From positions 154,001 to 218,000 of the forward strand of contig NZ_JAMCOS010000001.1 in the NCBI RefSeq assembly GCF_028069655.1: a DNA stretch of 64,000 nt. The letters are read 5' to 3'. A program made the position numbers and the translations under genes. The stretch's first letter is position 1; each line of letters opens with the position of its first letter. The notes beneath the pieces are model-generated. The model was not told where the DNA came from and searched no databases. It saw only the letters and a program-made list of their open reading frames with translations. Below are positions 49,835 to 57,899 of the stretch, piece after piece. The DNA comes from Acidovorax sp. NCPPB 4044. GTDB lineage: Bacteria > Pseudomonadota > Gammaproteobacteria > Burkholderiales > Burkholderiaceae_C.

Positions 49835-50284
49835 ATGGATTTGCGAAAACTCAAGACCTTGATTGACCTCGTTTCCGAGTCGAATGTGTCGGAACTCGAG
49901 ATTACCGAGGCGGAAGGCAAGGTTCGCATCGTCAAGAGCGGTGGCGCTGTCGTCCAGCAATTCGTGGCAGCCCCGGTGGCCGCTCCCACCGCCCCGGCGC
50001 CCGCAGCCGCCGCCCCCGTGGCCGAGTTGCCCGCGCCTGCTGCACCCACCGGCCATATCGTCAAGTCCCCCATGGTGGGCACGTTCTACCGGGCGTCCAG
50101 CCCGGGTGCCAAGTCGTTCGTCGAAGTCGGCAGCCAGGTCAAGGAAGGCGACACCATCTGCATCATCGAGGCCATGAAGATCCTCAACGAAATCGAAGCC
50201 GACAAGACCGGAACGGTCACGCGCATCCTGGGCGAGAACGGCCAGGCCGTCGAATACGGACAACCGCTGTTCGTCATCGAATAA
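49835..50284 (+). CDS. accB: Biotin carboxyl carrier protein of acetyl-CoA carboxylase
   Basis: 149 residues. An N-terminal helix region ([16 protein letters not shown]), a Pro/Ala linker (about 46-72) and a biotinyl domain with EAMKI follow (biotin Lys115). It carries CO2 from AccC to AccA/AccD, which are elsewhere. ATG follows TTGGAG. The 270-nt gap to accC is filled by duplicated copies of the accC start region. Confidence 0.96.
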   Translation: MDLRKLKTLIDLVSESNVSELEITEAEGKVRIVKSGGAVVQQFVAAPVAAPTAPAPAAAAPVAELPAPAAPTGHIVKSPMVGTFYRASSPGAKSFVEVGSQVKEGDTICIIEAMKILNEIEADKTGTVTRILGENGQAVEYGQPLFVIE

Positions 50285-50337
50285 GCTCCCGGCGCCGCGT
50301 TCCCCGTTGATGCCTGCCGCAAACCAGGACACTCCCT

Positions 50338-50562
50338 TGAAAGAGATCCTCGTTGCCGCTGCCGCGGTCATGCCGCAGGCAGGCGGGACCGGCCGCAGTG
50401 GCGCACGCCTACGCCCATGCGCGGGCGATGCATCGCCGGAAAGCCATGTTTAAAAAGATCCTTGTCGCCCACCGCGGCGGTCGCGCCGCAGGCAAGGCGA
50501 AGCAGATCGCAGTGGCGCATGCCAGTGCGCGGGCGATGAACCGCCGGAAAGCCTATGTTTAA
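50338..50562 (+). repeat. Tandem decayed copies of the accC translation-start region
   Basis: Segments matching the first codons of accC (ATGTTTAAAAAGATCCTTG) start at about 50338 (diverged: TTGAAAGAGATCCTCGTTGCC), 50446 and, as the real gene, 50555. Spacing is about 108-109 bp. Each unit also carries a GC-rich middle (GCCGCAGGC) and a CCGGAAAGCC ribosome-site segment. U1 and U2 share GCGCGGGCGATG followed by the CGCCGGAAAGCC block. The copies read as overlapping short ORFs. Confidence 0.85.
50446..50562 (+). CDS. 38-codon ORF mimicking the AccC N-terminus
   Basis: ATG at 50446 has CCGGAAAGCC upstream, as accC does. The product begins [16 protein letters not shown], against [16 protein letters not shown] in AccC. 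Its TAA (50560-50562) falls within ATGTTTAA, 8 nt inside accC. A TTG-initiated frame from 50338 ends the same way within this ORF's start (TAA at 50451-50453). Probably not a functional protein, but the geometry suggests re-initiation coupling. Confidence 0.4.
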   Translation: MFKKILVAHRGGRAAGKAKQIAVAHASARAMNRRKAYV

Positions 50563-51904
50563 AAAGATCCTTGTTGCCAATCGCGGCGAAATCGCCCTGC
50601 GCATCCAGCGCGCCTGCCATGAGCTGGGCGTGAAGGCCGTGATGGTGTATTCCGAGGCCGACCGCGACGCCAAGTACGTCAAGCTGGCGGAGGAGGCGGT
50701 GTGCATCGGGCCGGCGCCCTCGCCGCTGTCCTATCTCAACATGCCGGCCATCATCTCCGCGGCGGAAGTGACCGATGCCGAAGCGATCCACCCCGGCTAC
50801 GGTTTCCTCTCCGAGAACGCCGACTTCGCCGAGCGCGTGGAAAAGAGCGGCTTCCAGTTCATCGGCCCCACCCCCGAGTCCATCCGCACGATGGGCGACA
50901 AGGTGTCTGCCAAGCAGGCCATGATCCGCGCGGGCGTGCCCTGCGTGCCGGGGTCGGAGGGCGAGTTGCCCGAAGACCCGGTGCAGATCCGCCGCATTGC
51001 GCGCACCGTCGGGTATCCGGTGATCATCAAGGCCGCGGGCGGCGGCGGTGGCCGCGGCATGCGCGTGGTGCACACCGAGGCGGCCCTGGTCAACGCCGTG
51101 CAGATGACGAAGGCCGAAGCCCAGGCGGCTTTCGGCAATCCGGCCGTGTACATGGAGAAGTTCCTCCAGAACCCGCGCCACATCGAGATCCAGATCCTCG
51201 CGGACAAGTTCAAGAACGCGGTGTACCTGGGCGAGCGCGACTGCTCCATGCAGCGCCGCCACCAGAAGGTGATCGAAGAGGCTCCGGCCCCCGGCATCCC
51301 GCGCAAGCTCATCGAGAAGATCGGCGAGCGCTGCGTCGCCGCCTGCAAGAAGATCGGCTACCGCGGCGCCGGCACGTTCGAATTCCTCTACGAGAACGGC
51401 GAGTTCTATTTCATCGAGATGAACACGCGCGTGCAGGTCGAGCATCCCGTGACCGAATGGATCACCGGCGTGGACATCGTGAAGACGCAGATCATGGTGG
51501 CCGCCGGCGAAAAGCTGCCGTTCACCCAGCGCCAGATCGAAATCCGGGGCCACGCGATCGAGTGCCGCGTGAACGCCGAAGACCCCTACAAGTTCACGCC
51601 GTCGCCGGGCCGCATCACCATGTGGCACGCACCGGGCGGCCCCGGCGTGCGCGTCGATTCGCATGCCTACACCAACTACTACGTGCCGCCGAACTACGAC
51701 TCGATGATCGGCAAGATCATCGTGCACGGCGACACGCGGGAGCAGGCCCTGGCGCGCATGCGCACCGCGCTGTCCGAGACGGTGGTGGAAGGTATCAACA
51801 CCAACATTCCGCTGCACCGCGAGCTGATGGTGGATGCCAAGTTCGTCGCCGGTGGCACGAACATCCATTACCTGGAAGAGTGGCTGGGCGCGCACAAGCG
51901 CTGA
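50555..51904 (+). CDS. accC: Biotin carboxylase AccC
   Basis: A 449-residue ATP-grasp enzyme that carboxylates biotin on AccB. The opening [17 protein letters not shown], the ATP loop [26 protein letters not shown] and [14 protein letters not shown] are diagnostic. Length is standard. The start is the last of three similar start regions; it is chosen because only this frame continues into the enzyme. prmA follows after 91 nt. Confidence 0.97.
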   Translation: MFKKILVANRGEIALRIQRACHELGVKAVMVYSEADRDAKYVKLAEEAVCIGPAPSPLSYLNMPAIISAAEVTDAEAIHPGYGFLSENADFAERVEKSGFQFIGPTPESIRTMGDKVSAKQAMIRAGVPCVPGSEGELPEDPVQIRRIARTVGYPVIIKAAGGGGGRGMRVVHTEAALVNAVQMTKAEAQAAFGNPAVYMEKFLQNPRHIEIQILADKFKNAVYLGERDCSMQRRHQKVIEEAPAPGIPRKLIEKIGERCVAACKKIGYRGAGTFEFLYENGEFYFIEMNTRVQVEHPVTEWITGVDIVKTQIMVAAGEKLPFTQRQIEIRGHAIECRVNAEDPYKFTPSPGRITMWHAPGGPGVRVDSHAYTNYYVPPNYDSMIGKIIVHGDTREQALARMRTALSETVVEGINTNIPLHRELMVDAKFVAGGTNIHYLEEWLGAHKR

Positions 51905-51995
51905 CCGGTGCCGGCCCGCCGCCGGACCCAGGCATGCTGGCATCCCGGCAACGGGTGCCAGCATTGTCGTTTTTGCAGCAAGGAGATTGCCGTCC

Positions 51996-52877
51996 ATGTT
52001 TGAGCTGAGCCTGTTGTGCCCCGAAGAGCGGGTGGAAGCCCTGAGCGAAGCCCTCGAGGCGCTCGATGCACTGAGCGTTTCCGTCGAAGACGCAGACGCA
52101 CAGACCGATGCCGAGCAGGCGCTTTTCGGCGAGCCGGGCATGCCGCCGCCCAAGGACGGATGGCAGCGCAGCCGCGTCGTGGCGCTGTTCCCGGCGCAGG
52201 AGGCGGCCGCAGAGGCCCGCGCGCTGCTGGAAGTGCAGGATTTCTTCGAAGGCTGCCGCATCCTGGGCATCGCCGAAGTGCAGGACCAGGACTGGGTGCG
52301 GCTCACGCAATCGCAGTTCGCCCCGGTGGACATCACGCCCGATTTCTGGATCGTGCCGACCTGGCACGAGCTGCCAGCCCAGGCCGTGCGCAGCATCCGC
52401 CTCGACCCGGGCCTGGCCTTCGGCACCGGCACGCATCCCACCACCCGCATGTGCCTGCGCTGGATCGCGCACCGCGGTGGCGATTTCGGCCGCGTGCTCG
52501 ACTATGGCTGCGGCTCGGGCATTCTGGCGATCGGCGCCGCCAAGTTCGGTGCGGCCGATATTGATGCGGTGGACATCGACCCCGCGGCGGTGCAGTCGAC
52601 CCGCCTCAATGCCGAAGCCAACGGCGTGGCGCTGAAGGCCGGCCTGCCCGACGCGGCGCAGGGCCGGTACGGCACGGTGCTGGCCAACATCCTGGCGACG
52701 CCGCTCAAGGTGCTGGCGCCACTGCTCTGCGCCCACGTAGCCGAAGGCGGCCACCTGGTGCTGGCGGGCATCCTGGAACGCCAGGCGGAGGAACTCCAGG
52801 AAGCCTACGCGCCGTGGCTCGCCCTGCAGGTGAGCGACACCGAGGACGGCTGGATCCTCATGACGGCATCTCGCTGA
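51996..52877 (+). CDS. prmA: Ribosomal protein L11 methyltransferase PrmA
   Basis: 293 residues. The N-terminal substrate-recognition domain is followed by a SAM-binding domain with LDYGCGSGILAIGAAKFGA and the family motif ANILATPLKVLAPLL. LDPGLAFGTGTHPTT is also typical. AAGGAGATTGCC precedes ATG. The accBC-prmA order is common in proteobacteria. Confidence 0.95.
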   Translation: MFELSLLCPEERVEALSEALEALDALSVSVEDADAQTDAEQALFGEPGMPPPKDGWQRSRVVALFPAQEAAAEARALLEVQDFFEGCRILGIAEVQDQDWVRLTQSQFAPVDITPDFWIVPTWHELPAQAVRSIRLDPGLAFGTGTHPTTRMCLRWIAHRGGDFGRVLDYGCGSGILAIGAAKFGAADIDAVDIDPAAVQSTRLNAEANGVALKAGLPDAAQGRYGTVLANILATPLKVLAPLLCAHVAEGGHLVLAGILERQAEELQEAYAPWLALQVSDTEDGWILMTASR

Positions 52878-52935
52878 TGCGCGGGCCGCGTGCAGCCTCT
52901 GGCCGCCGCGGAGCGCCCCCTACAATCCCGAGCCG

Positions 52936-54558
52936 ATGAGCCAGATCACCCGATGCCCTGCCTGCGGCACGACCTTCAAGGTCGTCGCGGACCAGTTGCG
53001 CATCTCCGAGGGCTGGGTTCGCTGCGGGCAGTGCAAGGAGGTGTTCGACGCCTCGGCCCACCTCGTGGTGCCTGCGGCGCGTCCGGGAGAGTTGCTGTCC
53101 GACATGGCGTTGCCGCAGGGGCCCCGTGCCGCCCCTCGGCCCGAGCCCGTGCCGCAGGTGGCCTGGGGCGCGCGCCCGCCGACCCCCGGGGCTTCGCCGG
53201 CGGCCCGCCGCCCGGTGGCTCCACCGGTAGCCCAATCCGTGGCCGTGCCGCCGGCACCTGCTGCGGCCAATCCACCGGCTGGGCCCCCGGTCTCTCCTGT
53301 GGCGGTTCCCCCGGTCGCGGTTGCGGCCGCGGTACCGGCCTTCCTCTCGGCACGCCCGCAGGGCGCCGCGTCTGCGGACGGGTCTGCCGGCGAAGCCGAG
53401 TGGAGCCTGGAGCCGCTGTCGCCCCTGGCATGGCGGGTACGGCCGCCTGCGGCGGAGGTGCCGCCTCCTGCACCCGCTCCAGCGCTTCTCCCATCGGCCG
53501 ATCCTGCGGCAGTGGGCGTTGCCGTGGCCGTGCCCCCCCCTCAGCCAACCCCGGCTCCGCCGGCAGAACCCGGGCGTGCCGCTGCGGCCCCTGAAGCGGC
53601 GGCCGAGCGCGAGTCGCTGGGCGGGTACGAACTGCCTTTCGCCGAACTGCGCGATTCCGGATGGCCGGAAGAGGCCGATGCCGGCGAGGAAGGGCCGCCG
53701 CTGGAAGGCCTGCCGCTGCCGGGGCGGCCGAGTGCGCACTCCTCCGCCCCGACAGACGGCGAAGGCGACACGCCGGACGACGCAGGCGATGACGATGGTG
53801 TGGAGCAGGCGGTCGCGATGGAGCTTGCACACGAGGGGATCGATACCGATACAGACCCGGTGGACATGGCAACGCAGGCGATGCCGCTGCCCTTGCCGGC
53901 GCTGGCTGCCGCTGCGGCCAGTCCGGCGCCTTCGGTGTGGCGGTCTGCGCGCGATGCTGCCGCGGCCCCGGCTGCCCAAGGGGTGGGTTGGCGCCGCGGT
54001 GCGGACGACGATGAGGACGAAGACGACGATGGTCCATCCTCCAACGAACCCGGCTTCGTGCGGGCCGCGAGACGCAGGGCCTGGTGGCGCCGCCCCGGGG
54101 TGCGCATCGGCCTCGGTGTCGCAGGCGTGCTGTTGCTCGGCGGGCTGCTCCTGCAGGTCGGGCTGCAGGAGCGGGACCGCCTGGCGGCACAGTACCCCGC
54201 GATCCGGCCTCTGCTGCAGGTGCTGTGCGCGCCGCTGCAATGCCAGCTCTCGGCGCCACGGCGCATCGCCGACGTGGTGATCGACAGCTCATCCTTCAAC
54301 AAGGCGCGCGGGGACGGCTACCAGCTCGCCCTCACCATCAAGAGCCGTGCGGATTTCCCGGTGGCCATGCCGGCCCTGGAGCTGACCCTGACCGATGCGC
54401 AGGAGCAACCCATCCTGCGCCGGGTACTGATGCCCCAGGAGCTCGCGGCGCCGGTGGAACTGGCGCCGGGCGGGGAGTGGGGCGGTGCCTGGCCCGTCAA
54501 CGTGGGTGCGGCGGGCGCACGCGTGGCCGGCTACCGGCTGCTCGCTTTCTATCCCTGA
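52936..54558 (+). CDS. Zinc-ribbon membrane protein (DUF3426 type) with long Pro/Ala/acidic linker
   Basis: 540 residues. An N-terminal MJ0042-type zinc finger uses CPACGTTF and CGQCKEVFD (CxxC pairs). A low-complexity linker of about 340 residues rich in Pro, Ala and Glu/Asp follows, then one membrane helix (about 395-415, VRIGLGVAGVLLLGGLLLQVG) and a C-terminal DUF3426 domain (YQLALTIKSRADFPVAMPALELTLTD). Function unknown; a gene of this type often follows prmA. Likely inner membrane with the C-terminus periplasmic. Confidence 0.85.
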   Translation: MSQITRCPACGTTFKVVADQLRISEGWVRCGQCKEVFDASAHLVVPAARPGELLSDMALPQGPRAAPRPEPVPQVAWGARPPTPGASPAARRPVAPPVAQSVAVPPAPAAANPPAGPPVSPVAVPPVAVAAAVPAFLSARPQGAASADGSAGEAEWSLEPLSPLAWRVRPPAAEVPPPAPAPALLPSADPAAVGVAVAVPPPQPTPAPPAEPGRAAAAPEAAAERESLGGYELPFAELRDSGWPEEADAGEEGPPLEGLPLPGRPSAHSSAPTDGEGDTPDDAGDDDGVEQAVAMELAHEGIDTDTDPVDMATQAMPLPLPALAAAAASPAPSVWRSARDAAAAPAAQGVGWRRGADDDEDEDDDGPSSNEPGFVRAARRRAWWRRPGVRIGLGVAGVLLLGGLLLQVGLQERDRLAAQYPAIRPLLQVLCAPLQCQLSAPRRIADVVIDSSSFNKARGDGYQLALTIKSRADFPVAMPALELTLTDAQEQPILRRVLMPQELAAPVELAPGGEWGGAWPVNVGAAGARVAGYRLLAFYP

Positions 54559-54623
54559 GCCAGCGGTTCTCGCGTGCTCGGGTCTTTTCTTGCTTTTTTA
54601 TCCTTCAGACCGACAGGACTTTC

Positions 54624-55520
54624 ATGGCTGCCTTGATTTGCGGTTCCCTGGCCTTTGACACCATCATGACGTTCGAGGGCCGCTTCGCCGAACAGATCCT
54701 GCCCGACCAGTTGCACATCCTCAACGTGTCGTTCCTGGTGCCTTCGCTGCGGCGGGACTTCGGGGGCTGTGCCGGCAACATCGCCTACAGCCTCAAGCTG
54801 CTGGGCGGCGAGCCGGTGCCCATGGCGATGCTCGGCAGCGACGGAGCCGACTACCTCCAGCGGCTGCGGGACCTCGCCATCGACACCCGCCATGTGGCGC
54901 AGGCGGACGAGACCTACACCGCGCAGGCGCTCATCATGACCGACCGCGACAACAACCAGATCACCGCCTTCCACCCCGGGGCCATGATGCTGGCCCACCG
55001 CGCCCGCATCGTTGCGGAGCCTGACCTGCTCGTGGCGATCATCGCGCCGGACGGCCGTGACGCGATGATCGAGCATGCGGCGCAGTGCCAGGCGGCGGGG
55101 ATTCCGTTCGTCTTCGATCCGGGCCAGGGCCTGCCGATGTTCAACGGCGAGGAACTCGCCCGGTTCATCGAGCAGGCGAGCTGGGTGACGGTGAACGATT
55201 ACGAAGGCCGCATGCTGTGCGAGCGCACGGGATGGAGCTTTGCCGAGATCTCGCGCAAGGTGCAGGGCCTGGTCGTCACGCTGGGCGCGCAGGGCTGCGA
55301 GGTCTGGGAAGACGGCGTGGGCACGCCCGTGCCGGCCGTGCAGCCCGCCGAGGTGGTGGACCCCACCGGGTGCGGCGACGCATGGCGCGGCGCGCTGCTC
55401 TTCGGGCTGGAGCGGGGCTGGTCCCTCGCGCGCTGCGCTGCGCTGGGCAACCGCCTGGGCGCGCTCAAGATCGCGCAGCGCGGACCGCAGAACTACACGC
55501 TCGATTTCGAGCCGTCCTGA
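54624..55520 (+). CDS. PfkB-family carbohydrate/nucleoside kinase
   Basis: 298 residues from ATG at 54624. The N-terminal glycine motif is GGCAGNIAYSLKLLGG. The C-terminal kinase motif is DPTGCGDAWRGALL (catalytic Asp252), where most relatives have GAGD. NDYEG and VVTLGAQGCEVW are also family segments. Layout resembles adenosine-kinase-like members, but the substrate is uncertain (ribose, adenosine or another). It lies 65 nt after the zinc-ribbon gene. Confidence 0.87.
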   Translation: MAALICGSLAFDTIMTFEGRFAEQILPDQLHILNVSFLVPSLRRDFGGCAGNIAYSLKLLGGEPVPMAMLGSDGADYLQRLRDLAIDTRHVAQADETYTAQALIMTDRDNNQITAFHPGAMMLAHRARIVAEPDLLVAIIAPDGRDAMIEHAAQCQAAGIPFVFDPGQGLPMFNGEELARFIEQASWVTVNDYEGRMLCERTGWSFAEISRKVQGLVVTLGAQGCEVWEDGVGTPVPAVQPAEVVDPTGCGDAWRGALLFGLERGWSLARCAALGNRLGALKIAQRGPQNYTLDFEPS

Positions 55521-55539
55521 CGCGGCAGAGGAAGTCTGC

Positions 55540-55579
55540 GCAGGGTCCTGTGCGGCAGCGATGCCGCACAGGACCCTGC
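55540..55579. repeat. Perfect 18-bp inverted repeat downstream of the PfkB gene
   Basis: The arm at 55540-55557 (starts GCAGGGTCCTG) is the exact reverse complement of 55562-55579, with a GCGA loop. It begins 19 nt after the stop codon. No T-run follows, so it may be a rho-independent-like or RNA-stabilising structure. Confidence 0.85.
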
Positions 55580-55670
55580 AATGGACCGTCGCCTCCATCG
55601 GCGCAGTCCCGGGCGGTGTGCCTGGGGCCCGGCGGATGGCGGCCTTGCCGCCGAATCGAAAGACCCATGA

Positions 55671-55700
55671 AAAAACCCGGTGCATGCACCGGGTTGTCTT
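55671..55700 (-). terminator. Terminator of the histone-like gene
   Basis: AACCCGGTGCA/TGCACCGGGTT (55674-55695) is an 11-bp perfect palindrome. On the minus strand it is followed by T residues (AAAAA at 55671-55675 on +), so it fits an intrinsic terminator for the Lys/Ala-repeat gene. Confidence 0.75.
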
Positions 55701-55741
55701 TGGTACCTCGCGTGCCTCGTAGGAGGCGCGCGGGAGGTGCC

Positions 55742-56383
55742 TCAGGGCTTGCCGCCCGTGGGAAACGGCCATGCAGCCTGCGGGTTCAGCGTGGTTTGCG
55801 CAGCAGGGGCAGGGGCGGGGGCCGCAGCGGCCGCTTTGGCCGCAGCCTTCTTGGGAGCCGCCTTGGCCTTCTTCGCGGCGGGAGCGGCTTTCTTTGCAGG
55901 GGCTGCAGCAGCCTTCTTGGTCGTTGCGGCCTTCTTCGCCGGTGCGGCGGCGGACTTCTTCGTCGACGCCGCCTTCTTGGCGGGCGCTGCAGCCTTCTTC
56001 GCGGGGGCCGCGGCCTTCTTTGCCGGAGCAGCAGCCTTCTTGGCGGCCGTGGCCTTCTTCGCAGGTGCAGCCGCCTTCTTCGCTGGAGCGGCCTTCTTCG
56101 CCGGGGCGGCAGCCTTCTTCGCTACGGCAGTCTTCTTGGCGGGTGCGGCGGCCTTCTTGGCAGGAGCTGCAGCCTTCTTCGCTGGCACGGCCTTCTTGGC
56201 GGCGGCAGCCTTCTTTGCAGGTGCTGCAGCCTTCTTGGCGGGTGCAGCGGCCTTCTTTGCCGGAGCCGCAGCCTTCTTGGCAGGTGCAGCGGCCTTCTTG
56301 GCTACCGTGGCCTTCTTGGCTGGAGCCGCTTTTTTCGCGGCGGGGGCGGCCTTCTTGGCGGTGGTCTTTTTCGCAGTTGCCAT
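55742..56383 (-). CDS. Histone H1-like Lys/Ala-repeat protein
   Basis: 213 residues from the ATG at 56383, the second of two adjacent ATGs, chosen because AAGGAG then lies at 6 nt. The protein is almost wholly repeats of K-K-A-A-(A/P)-P-A-type units (PAKKAAAPAKKA), with a C-terminal QAAWPFPTGGKP. Similar bacterial proteins (BpH1, AlgP) bind DNA and condense or regulate it. The repeats at the DNA level are variable, so copy number may vary between strains. Confidence 0.85.
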   Translation of the reverse strand: MATAKKTTAKKAAPAAKKAAPAKKATVAKKAAAPAKKAAAPAKKAAAPAKKAAAPAKKAAAAKKAVPAKKAAAPAKKAAAPAKKTAVAKKAAAPAKKAAPAKKAAAPAKKATAAKKAAAPAKKAAAPAKKAAAPAKKAASTKKSAAAPAKKAATTKKAAAAPAKKAAPAAKKAKAAPKKAAAKAAAAAPAPAPAAQTTLNPQAAWPFPTGGKP

Positions 56384-56491
56384 CATTTTCTCCTTGGGTC
56401 GATTTGCAAAGAGCGCTCCGTGCCTGCATTGGACAGGAAGCGATCCATGGCGATGGGCGCGTTGCAGCACCCACCGCCATGAACACGGGAA

Positions 56492-56534
56492 CGCCCCGCG
56501 CGGCAGGGTCCTTGCGAACTGCCGGTGCGGGGCG
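56492..56534. terminator. Hairpin between nrdB and the histone-like gene
   Basis: CGCCCCGC (56492-56499) pairs with GCGGGGCG (56527-56534), extended inward by CGGCA/TGCCG. There is no T-run on the minus strand. A weak terminator for nrdB at most. Confidence 0.4.
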
Positions 56535-56569
56535 TGGAATGAAAATACATGGCCTGGAATACCGGGGTG

Positions 56570-57763
56570 CTAATCCCAGGACAGTGCGCCGCCGGACTGG
56601 TACTCGATGACGCGCGTCTCGAAGAAGTTGCGTTCCTTCTTCAGGTCGATCATCTCGCTCATCCAGGGGAAGGGGTTTTCCTCGTTGGGGAACAGCGCCT
56701 CCAGCCCGATCTGCGTGGCACGCCGGTTGGCGATGTAGCGCAGGTAGCCCTTGAACATGGACGCGTTCATGCCCAGCACGCCGCGGGGCATGGTGTCCTC
56801 CGCGTATTGGTACTCCAGCTCGACGGCCTTCATGAAGAGGTCCTTGATCTCTTCCTTGAAATCCGCGGTCCAGAGATGAGGGTTCTCCAGCTTGAGCTGG
56901 TTGATCAGGTCGATGCCGAAGTTGCAGTGCATCGACTCGTCGCGCAGGATGTACTGGTACTGCTCGGCGGCGCCGGTCATCTTGTTCTGGCGGCCGAGCG
57001 CGAGGATCTGCGTGAAGCCGACGTAGAAGAAGAGGCCTTCCATGAGGCAGGCGAACACGATGAGCGACTTCAGCAGCGTGCGGTCGGTCTCGGGCGTGCC
57101 GGTCTTGAACTCGGGATCCATGATCGCCTCGATGAAGGGGATCAGGAACTCATCCTTGTTGCGGATCGAATCGACCTCGTTGTAGGCGTTGAAGATCTCG
57201 CTTTCGTCGAGCCCGAGCGATTCGACGATGTACTGGTAGGCGTGCGTGTGGATCGCTTCCTCGAACGCCTGGCGCAGCAGGAACTGGCGGCATTCCGGCG
57301 CGGTGATGTGGCGGTACGTGCCGAGCACGATGTTGTTGGCGGCCAGCGAATCGGCTGTCACGAAGAAGCCGAGGTTGCGCTTGACGATGCGGCGCTCGTC
57401 CTCGGTGAGGCCGTTCGGATCTTTCCAGAGCGCGATGTCGCGCGTCATGTTCACCTCCTGCGGCATCCAGTGGTTGGCGCAGGTGGCGAGGTATTTTTCC
57501 CAGGCCCACTTGTACTTGAAGGGGACGAGCTGGTTGACGTCGGTCTGGCCGTTGATGATGCGCTTGTCGGCGGCATTCACGCGGCGGTGCTGTATGGCGG
57601 CAGGTGCCGCCTGCGATGGTGAGATGGGGGCGGCTGCGGCGGCGGGCTGCAGCGCAGGGGTCTGGAGAGACGCGGGGGACAGCACGTCCTGACGGTGGCC
57701 TTGCAGACCGCCGTCCAGAGGTTTCTGTGATGAGGGCTTGACTTCTTCGTCCCAGTTCAGCAT
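56570..57763 (-). CDS. nrdB: Class Ia ribonucleotide reductase, beta subunit NrdB
   Basis: 397 residues from ATG at 57763, with GGAAG upstream. The di-iron/tyrosyl radical protein R2: iron-ligand segments are [40 protein letters not shown] and [11 protein letters not shown]. The conserved C-terminal tail ([10 protein letters not shown]) binds NrdA. An extended N-terminus of about 75 residues (Ala/Pro/Gln-rich) is longer than in E. coli. Downstream of nrdA with a perfect hairpin in between. Confidence 0.95.
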   Translation of the reverse strand: MLNWDEEVKPSSQKPLDGGLQGHRQDVLSPASLQTPALQPAAAAAPISPSQAAPAAIQHRRVNAADKRIINGQTDVNQLVPFKYKWAWEKYLATCANHWMPQEVNMTRDIALWKDPNGLTEDERRIVKRNLGFFVTADSLAANNIVLGTYRHITAPECRQFLLRQAFEEAIHTHAYQYIVESLGLDESEIFNAYNEVDSIRNKDEFLIPFIEAIMDPEFKTGTPETDRTLLKSLIVFACLMEGLFFYVGFTQILALGRQNKMTGAAEQYQYILRDESMHCNFGIDLINQLKLENPHLWTADFKEEIKDLFMKAVELEYQYAEDTMPRGVLGMNASMFKGYLRYIANRRATQIGLEALFPNEENPFPWMSEMIDLKKERNFFETRVIEYQSGGALSWD

Positions 57764-57855
57764 AGGTCTTCCAGTGGTCGGATTATGAAAGCAGCGCTGC
57801 AAAAATAAAAGCACTGCAGCGTGGCGCAGCCATGTTTTTGTTGCTTCAGAGCACA

Positions 57856-57888
57856 TGCGCGAAGGTCCCGGCGCGGGACCTTCGCGCA
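57856..57888. repeat. Perfect 15-bp hairpin between nrdA and nrdB
   Basis: TGCGCGAAGGTCCCG (57856-57870) pairs with CGGGACCTTCGCGCA (57874-57888) across a 3-nt loop, just after the nrdA stop. There is no T-run. It may protect the nrdA mRNA end, be a processing site, or partly terminate, setting the ratio of NrdA to NrdB. Confidence 0.8.
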
Positions 57889-57899
57889 CATGCGTGCCA

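Noticed and set aside
55760..56370. CRISPR-like or satellite repeat array
   Set aside because: The periodicity is from Lys/Ala/Pro codons of a coding frame with a ribosome site; units are short, degenerate and without spacers.
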